From Hylemonella sp. (GTDB lineage Bacteria; Pseudomonadota; Gammaproteobacteria; Burkholderiales; Burkholderiaceae_C): a stretch of 64,000 nt of DNA. Each line of letters opens with the position of its first letter. The first letter of the stretch is position 1. The translations under genes and the position numbers were made by a program. The stretch spans positions 1 through 64,000 of the forward strand of contig JAUXVI010000023.1 in NCBI GenBank assembly GCA_030680575.1. Direction: 5' to 3'. The notes under the pieces were generated by a model. The model saw only the letters and a list, made by a program, of their open reading frames with translations, was not told where the DNA came from and did not search any database. Positions 30,449-37,516 of this stretch are shown in pieces.

Positions 30449-31054
30449 TCAGTTGGCCGCGGCGCGCACTTGCGGCGGGCGGCCCAGCAGCTTGGTCTTC
30501 AGGGCCGGATCAGCTGGCTTGTCGCCCAGCCAGATGTTCAGCAGAGCGTTGTAAAAGGCGATGTCTCGCATCGGCTCAACCAGGGGCTTCTTGTTGAGTT
30601 CGATCACCGTGCCGGTACCGGGAACCCAGTCCATGGTCAGGGTGTCGCCCTTGCGCAGGCCTTTGGGCTGGCTGGCGATGGCCTTGCCTAGCAGCATCAC
30701 ATGGCCGATCGACTTGGTCTGCATGCTGCCCGTTTCGGTGGAAACGAAGTTGATGATGGCCTCATTGAAATCCTCGCCGCTCACGTCGCGCAGCATCGTG
30801 ATGACGAGGCGGCGTGGCCCGTCCGTGGCCAGCACGTCCTGAATGGTCGCCTTGTGATCCGGCAGGTAAAGACCCATGGCGTAGATCTTGAAGATCAAGC
30901 GGAAGCTGATGCCGGCGCCATTGAGTTTGAGATTCTTGCCGGCCACCAGGACCGATTCGTCCAGCGCGATGCCCTCCATGTTGACGGAGGCCATGACCGG
31001 GGTGCAGGCGATCACGCAGGCGGCGGCCAGGCTTGTTCGAAATCGTGAAGTCAT
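30449..31054 (-). CDS. Chalcone isomerase-like exported protein
   Basis: 201 aa with a signal peptide (RTSLAAACVIACTPVMA). The rest matches the bacterial chalcone isomerase-like family (Chalcone_3-type): GAGISFRLIFKIYAMGLYLPD, RLVITMLRDVSGEDFNEAI, GLRKGDTLTMDWVPGTGT. The family is periplasmic with unknown or fatty-acid-related binding roles; enzymatic activity is not implied. It starts at ATG 31054 with AAGGAGC upstream. It is the last gene of the four-gene minus-strand operon, 87 bp after the FlgH-like gene. Confidence 0.8.
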   Translation of the reverse strand: MTSRFRTSLAAACVIACTPVMASVNMEGIALDESVLVAGKNLKLNGAGISFRLIFKIYAMGLYLPDHKATIQDVLATDGPRRLVITMLRDVSGEDFNEAIINFVSTETGSMQTKSIGHVMLLGKAIASQPKGLRKGDTLTMDWVPGTGTVIELNKKPLVEPMRDIAFYNALLNIWLGDKPADPALKTKLLGRPPQVRAAAN

Positions 31055-31141
31055 GTCTTGCTCCTTGCGCGGCTCCGCGATGACGCAGGCATCCGCATGA
31101 AAAAGTTGTGGGGAAGAGATGTGTCGCAGCCCGGTTCCCGC

Positions 31142-31870
31142 TTACCAGACGGCGAGGTTGTTGGTCAGCACGCGTTGCAGCCAGTTGCGTGTGGTGCTGT
31201 CCGCCACGTCACCCTGGCTGACCACCTCAAGGCGCGCGTTGACCACGTCGCTTGAGATGATGACGTTGCCTTCCTTGATGTCCTTGGGGTCCACAACGCC
31301 CGAGAACCGCATAGTGCTGACGCTGCCGCTGAGGGCGATGCTGCGTTCGCCGGCGATGATGAGGTTGCCGTTGGACAGCACATTGATCACCGAAGCGGCC
31401 AACTGACCTGTGAAACTGCTGTCGTTTCTGGTGGTTCCATCACCCTTGAAGTTGGTGTTGCCCGAACCCGAGATGTTCTGATTCATCAGCCCACTCAGCA
31501 GGTTGGCGGGATCGGCGTTGCCGGGTCCTTTGGAGCTGAATGAGCTCTCGCGGTTCATGTCGTTCTTGACCGTATTGCTTGCGCGAAGACTTTCGGAGAT
31601 ATCCACCTTCAGCGTGTCGCCAATGTGGCGCGGCTTTTGCCGGCCCGAGTAGAGTGATGCCATGCCCGGCTGAAACAAGGAGCCTGTATTCACACGCTCG
31701 ATGGCGGCCGGACGGGAGATGGGCGGCGCGGTCAATGGCCCTTGGACGATCGTGCCCGGTGTGCTTGCACAACCTGTCGTCAGGCTGGCGGACAATGTGA
31801 CGCAAACCAGTGCGCCGCATGCACGCCATCCCCCAGGCATCCGATCCGGACGTATTGGAAGTTGCCTCAT
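31142..31870 (-). CDS. flgH: Orphan FlgH-like outer membrane L-ring lipoprotein
   Basis: FlgH forms the flagellar L ring in the outer membrane. The protein is 242 aa from ATG 31870, with AGAAGGA upstream; a longer frame from 31972 is rejected. The lipobox is LTTGC at about residue 33. FlgH hallmarks follow: NTGSLFQPG, RHIGDTLKVDISESL, FTGQLAASVINVLSNGNLII, AGERSIALSG, MRFSGVVDPKDI, VVNARLEVVSQGDV, NWLQRVLTN. It looks complete. No flgG, flgI or other flagellar gene is near it, which is unusual. It overlaps the upstream lipoprotein gene by 4 bp (ATGA). Either it serves a flagellum encoded elsewhere or it has been reused as an outer membrane ring. Confidence 0.85.
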   Translation of the reverse strand: MRQLPIRPDRMPGGWRACGALVCVTLSASLTTGCASTPGTIVQGPLTAPPISRPAAIERVNTGSLFQPGMASLYSGRQKPRHIGDTLKVDISESLRASNTVKNDMNRESSFSSKGPGNADPANLLSGLMNQNISGSGNTNFKGDGTTRNDSSFTGQLAASVINVLSNGNLIIAGERSIALSGSVSTMRFSGVVDPKDIKEGNVIISSDVVNARLEVVSQGDVADSTTRNWLQRVLTNNLAVW

Positions 31871-32493
31871 ATTTTTTCCTTCTGAGAGCTTGGTGTGGAA
31901 GTCGGCTTGTTCTCGATGCCGGTGATCAGGGCGGACACCACGGGCGCCAGCTTGTCTTGGGTGCTGGCCCATTTGCTTGCGCCGAGCATGGGGTCCAGTT
32001 CATAGTGACTGCTTGACAGCACCTGTCCCTGGGCTGTTTGCAGGGTCAGTGCGGCTTTGCTCACATACGACCGGTAGCGGTCGCTCAGCGGGTACTGACC
32101 CCAGTCAATGGAGGCGCTGTACCTTAGCCAGACATTGCATTTTTCTGCAGCAACAACGCCTTCGTATACCCGGCTTTCGATCTGCTGCTGGCGCAGTGCC
32201 CTCTGCAGTGCGGGCACGATGTCCGCGACTTGCGCTTGAGGGTTGAACTCAATGCACAACGCCTTGAGCGGTTCATGGGCGTGGTGCACGGTGTTGTTGG
32301 GCTCGCCGGGGTTGGCCGCCATGGCCATGCTGGCAAGACTGCCGGTCGCCTTGGCCAGTTCCCAAAGCGGCGCCGGACTGACGATCGAGCAGCCAGACAG
32401 GGACAGTCCGGCCAGGGTCAGGGCAAGGATCAGAGGCCGACACGTATGCCTGTGCGCGGTCGGCGGCCGGTATTGTGGACGGCGGCGGAACAT
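31867..32493 (-). CDS. Lipoprotein of unknown function, upstream of flgH-like
   Basis: 208 aa. A basic leader, then LILALTLAGLSLSGCS, gives a clear lipobox (LSGC, Cys near 35), so it is a predicted lipoprotein. The mature part has ALCIEFNPQAQVADIVPALQRAL and KCNVWLRYSASIDWGQYPLSDRY, which could be an outer membrane-associated domain. I do not recognise the family. Translation is coupled to the FlgH-like gene (4-bp overlap), pointing to a joint function. The ribosome site for ATG 32493 is poor, and the gene starts only 16 bp after the preceding stop. Confidence 0.75.
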   Translation of the reverse strand: MFRRRPQYRPPTAHRHTCRPLILALTLAGLSLSGCSIVSPAPLWELAKATGSLASMAMAANPGEPNNTVHHAHEPLKALCIEFNPQAQVADIVPALQRALRQQQIESRVYEGVVAAEKCNVWLRYSASIDWGQYPLSDRYRSYVSKAALTLQTAQGQVLSSSHYELDPMLGASKWASTQDKLAPVVSALITGIENKPTSTPSSQKEKI

Positions 32494-32508
32494 GTCAGAT
32501 GAGCCCGT

Positions 32509-33036
32509 TTATGACAGCGTCCCGGCAGTGACGCCCAGGGACACGAGGCCGGCCACATTGCTCGCTGCGGTGCCGATGCCGTCGATGACAGAAGAGGCGG
32601 CATCGCTCACGGCTGTGGCGGCATCCGAAAGTCCGTCCTCAATGCTGTCGATGACCTCTTCGGCGGCATTGCTCACGGTCTGGCCGACATCGCCAAGGGT
32701 GTCCAGGCCGTCGCTGGCCATGGCGGCCACGTCCGTGTACAGCTGGGTGAAGCCGTTTGTGACGCTGTCGAGTGCCGATTCGACGGCGTCACCGGTATCG
32801 CTCAGTGCCGTGCCGACGGCGTCATAGCCTGCATCGGCCATGTCGCCCAGCTTTTCCAGGCTTTCGGCACTGAACGAGCAGATGGCGCTGACCGAGTCAG
32901 CTGCGGCATTGGCAACGCCAATCGCGGAAGCGACGACCGGGCCATAGAGACCGGCGTTGATCGTGTAGTCGTCCTGGCAGGCCTTCGCTGAGGCCAAAGG
33001 TTGCACATAGGAAGAAATCGAATTGATGCTGCTCAC
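32509..33036 (-). CDS. Ala/Asp/Ser-rich amphipathic helical protein, unknown function
   Basis: 175 aa from GTG 33036 (VSSINSISSYVQPLASAKA), with CGGGAG just upstream. The longer frame from ATG 33108 is less likely. After residue 60 the protein consists of repeating amphipathic units (SAESLEKLGDMADAGYDAV, SDTGDAVESALDSV, SNAAEEVIDSIEDGLSDAA), nearly free of Lys/Arg and strongly acidic. It resembles phasin or LEA-type helices. There is no Sec signal; the Ser/Asn-rich start recalls substrates of non-Sec export systems, which is only a suggestion. It is the first gene of the operon that includes two lipoproteins, one of them the FlgH-like protein. Confidence 0.65.
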   Translation of the reverse strand: MSSINSISSYVQPLASAKACQDDYTINAGLYGPVVASAIGVANAAADSVSAICSFSAESLEKLGDMADAGYDAVGTALSDTGDAVESALDSVTNGFTQLYTDVAAMASDGLDTLGDVGQTVSNAAEEVIDSIEDGLSDAATAVSDAASSVIDGIGTAASNVAGLVSLGVTAGTLS

Positions 33037-33468
33037 AATAATCTCCCGAAAGGTTGGTTGAGGGGGTGAGTGAATGGTAGGTTTGCCATCCAATGTCGTT
33101 CTCTCCATTAACCGGAAGAAAATTCGCCACTCCTAGAGTCTTTGATAAACACGGTTTTCACGGGAGAAACCAAGCCTCCATATTGAAATGAATGTTTACC
33201 GGAGAGATGTCGACATGAGAGGTTTGATGTTTCCCGACACGAAGTTGATACAGAGCCGTGCCCGGACGATGGGTGCCCTCGTGCCATTGCGCACTGCAAG
33301 CGCTGAGGCTTGCTGTCGAGCTAGAGAATGCGGTTTACCCAGAGGCGAAAGAGGTCTCAGGTCCGAGGGGCGGCGGTTGTGATGACAGGGGTTGGCCGCT
33401 GGGCTGGTGCGAGGCCATGAAGTTATGTAAAAGATGAGCTGGCACCGTGGGCGCGTTGCTGTGCGTGC
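33037..33468. other. Divergent intergenic region (432 bp)
   Basis: Lies between the minus-strand FlgH-like operon and the plus-strand YhgE/Pip gene. It is AT-richer at 33100-33250. It contains TTGAAATGAA (33183-33192), also found upstream of the response regulator. Weak minus-strand promoter-like hexamers (TTGGTT, TTTATC) can be seen around 33140-33170. No tRNA, terminator or small gene could be supported. Short ORFs here have no ribosome sites. Confidence 0.4.
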
Positions 33469-35361
33469 ATGAAAGCCAGCACAATCAGCGCCATGAGCTC
33501 CGCAAAACCATTGAGCCGCTTCATGCTTGCCACCGGGCAGATCGTGAAGACTGACCTGGCATTGTTCCGTCGCTTTTCGCGTTTGTGGCTGGCCGTGCTG
33601 GCCATTGCACTGGTGCCTGCCGCCTATGCCCTGATCTACCTCTCCAGTGTCTGGGATCCGAATGCCAAGACCAGCGACCTGCCCGTGGGCATCGTCAACC
33701 TGGACGAGGGATTCGACTACCGTGGCCGCGTCATGAATGTCGGCGCGGAATTGACAAACGAGTTGATCCGGTCGGCCACCTTCGGTTTCCGCAAATTGGA
33801 CGATGCCGATGCGGCGCGCCAGGCCGTCAAGCTGGGCAGTCTGGCGTTTGCCGTCATCATCCCGCGCGACTTCAGTGCCAGCGCGGTGCCGGGTGAGTAC
33901 GCTGGCGCCGGCACCGTGACGGTGGTGCTGTCCGAGGGCAACAACTACGCCGCGGCTGGTTTTGCGCGTCGTTTTGCGGTTGACCTGGGTCATCAGGTCA
34001 ATGAGGCCTTGAACGAGAAGCGCTGGGAGCAGGTGCTGCTGTCGGCGGACGGTTCTGGCAAGAGCCTGGACATGCTGAAGGCGGGCATGGCCGAGTTGCG
34101 TACCGGCGCCCTGACTTACAACGAGGGGCTGACCCGCTACAGCGGCACGGCGGCGCAGCTGGCGAGTGGTTTCAAGCAGGTCGGTGCCGGTATCCGCACC
34201 ATGGCGTCCCGGTTGCCGCCCGAGGCTGAGCTCAAAGCCTTCAAGGCCGGCACCCAGCATCTGAACCAACGCCAGCGCGAACTGGGCAACGGGCTGGAGC
34301 AGTTACAGGCAGGGGCGTTCAAGCTGACGGAAGGTGCCGTCAAGATGCAACAGGAAACCGCAGGCATTCCCTTCGTCGGCGACAAGATTTCTGCCAACGC
34401 AGGGGAACTGGCCGCGGGCGGCCAGCAGTTGAACGACGGGCTGATGACCGCGCTGGATGCGAATGCGCGCCTGACGCGCGGCGCGGCCAAGGTGGAGGAG
34501 GGGGCGGACAAGCTGGTCGATGGTGCCACGGCCGTGGGCGAGGGACTGCGCACCCTGGCTGAGAAACTGCCGGAAGAGGCCCGGCTGGATGCTTTCGCCA
34601 AGGGTAGTGGCGAGTTGCTGCGTGGCGCCACCAAGCTGCGCACCGGGATCGAGTTGGTGGCATCGGCGCTGCCGTCGTCGGTCAGCAAGCTCGACGGAAG
34701 TGCGCGCGGCCTGGCCGATTCCGTCAAGCCGGCGCTGGCGGTGTTGGCGCCTGTGGCCAACAACGGCAGTGCCTTCGCCCCCAACATGATTGCCATGGCC
34801 TTGTGGCTGGGTGCCGTGATGGCGGTGTACCTGTTCAACGTGCGTGTGCTGGCGGTTGAGCATGCGGGTGCATCCCCCCTGGCCAAGACGCTGGGCAAGT
34901 TTGCGGCACCCGCCCTGGTGGTGCTGGTGCAGACGGGACTGACCCTGCTGATGCTGGTGTTCGGCCTGGGCATTGCCGTGCCGGACTATGTCAGTCTCAC
35001 CTTGGTCATGCTGGCGGCCGGACAAGCCTTCCTGGCCATCGTCTACCTGCTGCTGCGTGCCCTGGGTGAGGCGGGCAAGCTGCTGGTCATTCTGCTGCTC
35101 ACGTTGCAGTTGGCGGCGGGCGGCGGCGTGATGCCGATTGAACTCACCGCCGATTTCTTCCAGGCCGTGCATGCCTGGCTGCCTTTCACCTGGGTCGTCA
35201 AGGCACTGCGCGCCAGTTTGTTCGGGGCTTTTGACAATGGCTGGTTGTCCGCCTGGCTGGAGCTGATGCTGATCGGTGCGCTGGCGCTGCTGCTGGCCAG
35301 TCTGGTGCGGCGCTGGCAGACCGTGCCGGCGGCGGATTACAAACCCGGCATCGAGATCTGA
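33469..35361 (+). CDS. YhgE/Pip-family membrane protein
   Basis: 630 aa, of the phage-infection-protein/YhgE family related to ABC-2 type permeases. One membrane segment near 40-62 is followed by a large extracytoplasmic part starting DLPVGIVNLDEGFDYRGR. A long helical region (about 190-420) has many short GA-TKLR-type repeats (QLASGFKQVGAGIRTMA, GATKLRTGIELVASAL), typical of this family. About five membrane segments lie from 440 to the end. Physiological substrates are unknown; export of small molecules or proteins has been proposed for relatives. ATG 33469 and ATG 33493 are both possible and neither has a good ribosome site. Confidence 0.8.
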   Translation: MKASTISAMSSAKPLSRFMLATGQIVKTDLALFRRFSRLWLAVLAIALVPAAYALIYLSSVWDPNAKTSDLPVGIVNLDEGFDYRGRVMNVGAELTNELIRSATFGFRKLDDADAARQAVKLGSLAFAVIIPRDFSASAVPGEYAGAGTVTVVLSEGNNYAAAGFARRFAVDLGHQVNEALNEKRWEQVLLSADGSGKSLDMLKAGMAELRTGALTYNEGLTRYSGTAAQLASGFKQVGAGIRTMASRLPPEAELKAFKAGTQHLNQRQRELGNGLEQLQAGAFKLTEGAVKMQQETAGIPFVGDKISANAGELAAGGQQLNDGLMTALDANARLTRGAAKVEEGADKLVDGATAVGEGLRTLAEKLPEEARLDAFAKGSGELLRGATKLRTGIELVASALPSSVSKLDGSARGLADSVKPALAVLAPVANNGSAFAPNMIAMALWLGAVMAVYLFNVRVLAVEHAGASPLAKTLGKFAAPALVVLVQTGLTLLMLVFGLGIAVPDYVSLTLVMLAAGQAFLAIVYLLLRALGEAGKLLVILLLTLQLAAGGGVMPIELTADFFQAVHAWLPFTWVVKALRASLFGAFDNGWLSAWLELMLIGALALLLASLVRRWQTVPAADYKPGIEI

Positions 35362-35373
35362 GGCTGCTGGCGC

Positions 35374-35922
35374 TCAGCGGCTGCGTCCGGCGCGGTACAT
35401 GCCGCTGGTCGAACGCGTCAGCGCTGTGGCCTTGGCGATCTGGGCTTGGGCCTGTCCGACGTGGGCGTGCGTGATGGCCAGGCCCAGTGCGTCGGCTGCG
35501 TCCGGCCCCGGCAGGCCGGGCAGCTTGAGCAGGCGTTTCACCATCTCCTGGACCTGGGCTTTTTGTGCACGGCCGTGACCGACCACGGCCTGCTTCATCT
35601 GCAACGCGGTGTATTCGGCCACCGGCAGGTCGCGTGTGACCAGCGCGCTGACGCAGGCGCCACGTGCCTGGCCCAGCAGCAGGGTGGACTGCGGGTTGAC
35701 GTTGACGAAGACGATCTCCACCGACGCCGCCTCGGGTTGGTAGCGCGCGATCACCTCGTGGATCCCTTCGAACAGCACCTTCAGGCGCGCCGGCAATTCG
35801 CCCTGCGCCAGATGCAGGGTGCTGATGGTGCCGCTGGCCACATAGCTCAACTGGTGGCCGGCGACGTCGATGATGCCGAAGCCGGTGGTGCGCAAGCCGG
35901 GGTCGATGCCGAGGATTCTCAT
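35374..35922 (-). CDS. ruvC: Holliday junction resolvase RuvC
   Basis: Endonuclease that cleaves Holliday junctions with RuvAB. The protein is 182 aa. It starts [18 protein letters not shown], with catalytic D7. The motifs [19 protein letters not shown] and [14 protein letters not shown] (acidic cluster) are conserved. ATG 35922 overlaps the mtgA stop by 4 bp. Confidence 0.96.
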   Translation of the reverse strand: MRILGIDPGLRTTGFGIIDVAGHQLSYVASGTISTLHLAQGELPARLKVLFEGIHEVIARYQPEAASVEIVFVNVNPQSTLLLGQARGACVSALVTRDLPVAEYTALQMKQAVVGHGRAQKAQVQEMVKRLLKLPGLPGPDAADALGLAITHAHVGQAQAQIAKATALTRSTSGMYRAGRSR

Positions 35923-36650
35923 GGCAGTTCAGCGTTCCACAGGCGGCCCGCGATCACCGCCGAACGTTCGGCCAGGTAGCTGGAGTTGGGCAGCTTCTCG
36001 AAGTACTTGGGCCGCGGCAGCATCACGGCCAGCCGTGCCGCCTCCAGCGGCGTGAGCCGGGATGCCGGTTTGCGGAAGTAGTACTGCGCGGCGGCTTCGG
36101 CGCCAAACACGCCTTCGCCCCATTCCACATGGTTGAGGTAGATCTCCAGGATGCGCTGCTTGCTCAGCAGGCGCTCCAGCAGAAAGGTCAACACGAATTC
36201 CTGGCCCTTGCGCACGAAGGTGCGCTCGCCCGAGAGAAACAGGTTCTTGGCCAGCTGCTGCGTGATGGTGGAGCCGCCGACGATCTTGGGCGGCTTGACC
36301 ACCCGGGCGCCGTTGGCGGCTTTTTTCGCGGCCTGCGCTTCGGCCTTGGCGTTCTTCTGCCAGGCTTTTTCCAGCGCGTCCCAATCGACGCCGTCGTGGT
36401 AAGTGAAGCCGTCGTCCTCCGAGGCGATCACCGCGCGCTTGAGGTGGTCGGAGATGTCGGCATAGTCCACCCACTGCTGGCGCCAGCGCAGCTGGTCTTT
36501 CTCGTTCAGGAGGCGCCAGGCCTCGGAGCGCTCGAAGGCGGTGGACTGCGGGTTGACGACCACCATCAAGGCAATGCGTGCCACAAAAAACAGCTGCAGC
36601 GCCAGCAGCGCGGCAGCCAGCAGGAGCGTCCAGCGCAACAGGCCTTTCAT
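35919..36650 (-). CDS. mtgA: Monofunctional peptidoglycan glycosyltransferase MtgA
   Basis: Lipid II polymerase of the GT51 family, without a transpeptidase domain. The protein is 243 aa. An N-terminal membrane anchor is at about 5-28. Motifs: [23 protein letters not shown] (catalytic Glu in EDDGF), [24 protein letters not shown] (in parts), [23 protein letters not shown]. It overlaps the TonB-like gene and ruvC by 4 bp each, in one operon. Confidence 0.95.
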   Translation of the reverse strand: MKGLLRWTLLLAAALLALQLFFVARIALMVVVNPQSTAFERSEAWRLLNEKDQLRWRQQWVDYADISDHLKRAVIASEDDGFTYHDGVDWDALEKAWQKNAKAEAQAAKKAANGARVVKPPKIVGGSTITQQLAKNLFLSGERTFVRKGQEFVLTFLLERLLSKQRILEIYLNHVEWGEGVFGAEAAAQYYFRKPASRLTPLEAARLAVMLPRPKYFEKLPNSSYLAERSAVIAGRLWNAELP

Positions 36651-37516
36651 GGGCTGGCCACCGGCGCGCTGATGCGGGTTTCCAGGGTCTGGTCGCGTGT
36701 GAAACGGAAGCGCGACACCACCACGATCTGCTCGGCCTGGCGGCGCATGGCCTGGCTGAACGCGCCGAAGGGGCCGGCGCTCTTGGCGATGGCCTGGGCA
36801 CGACGGTCGAGCGTGCGGTTGCCCGAACTCTCCACCACCTCGGTGGCGAGCACGCGGCCGTCATGGTTGACGGTGACCACCATGGTCAGCTCGCCGTAGA
36901 GCTTCTTGCCGCCGGCCTCGGGAAAGTTTTCCGTGCCGCGGTCCTCGATGCTGCGACGCAGCTGGTCGTAGTAAATCGCATAGACCTCTTCCCGTGTGGC
37001 CGGGCTGATGTAGCGCTTCTTGGGGCGGGCGTTTTCCTGGTTGATGCGGCGTTCGATCTCGGCCAACAGCTTGATCAGCTGGCGGCGCTTTTCCTCGCGT
37101 GCAGCCAGCTCGGAGGCCTCCATGGGCTGGGTCGGGTCGGTCTTGGGCAGGGCCGCGATCTGCTGCTTGATCTGCGCCAGCAGCAGGGTTTGCTGCTGCT
37201 GCATGGTCTGCAGCTTGCGCTGCGTTTCCGCTTCGATGGCGTCGCCGCTGTCGCTGATCAGTGCCGATGGCAGCGGGCTGGTGGCGCGGCCGCGTTCCGC
37301 CTCGCCGCCGCCGGCCATGGTGGCCTGGGCGATGGCGCGGGCTTTGTCGGGTTTCTCGTTTGTGCGGGCGTTGACCAGCACCACTTCCAGCGGCGTGTCT
37401 TCAAACACGCGGTTGAAGGCCTCGGGGTCGACGATGCGCACCGTCAGCAAGACGGCATGAACGGCCACCGAGATGCCGAGGGCCAGCTGCAGGGGACTGA
37501 GGGTGCGCAGGTTCAC
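36647..37516 (-). CDS. TonB-family energy transducer-like protein
   Basis: 289 aa. An N-terminal membrane anchor (LQLALGISVAVHAVLLTV, about 9-27) is followed by a Gln/Glu-rich coiled coil (about 95-175). The C-terminal TonB-like domain carries YDQLRRSIEDRGTENFPE and GELTMVVTVNHDGRVLATEVVES. No ExbB/ExbD genes lie nearby and there is no Pro-rich spacer of the classical TonB kind, so coupling to outer membrane receptors is uncertain. It overlaps the RNase II family gene and mtgA by 4 bp. Confidence 0.85.
   Translation of the reverse strand: MNLRTLSPLQLALGISVAVHAVLLTVRIVDPEAFNRVFEDTPLEVVLVNARTNEKPDKARAIAQATMAGGGEAERGRATSPLPSALISDSGDAIEAETQRKLQTMQQQQTLLLAQIKQQIAALPKTDPTQPMEASELAAREEKRRQLIKLLAEIERRINQENARPKKRYISPATREEVYAIYYDQLRRSIEDRGTENFPEAGGKKLYGELTMVVTVNHDGRVLATEVVESSGNRTLDRRAQAIAKSAGPFGAFSQAMRRQAEQIVVVSRFRFTRDQTLETRISAPVASP

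Noticed and set aside
31870-31972. Longer N-terminus for the FlgH-like gene
   Set aside because: The extra residues overlap the upstream lipoprotein gene and would place the signal peptide about 60 residues inside; ATG 31870 has a good ribosome site.
33037-33468. Possible tRNA or small RNA in the divergent gap
   Set aside because: No cloverleaf, CCA-ready acceptor or terminator-linked hairpin could be built from the sequence.
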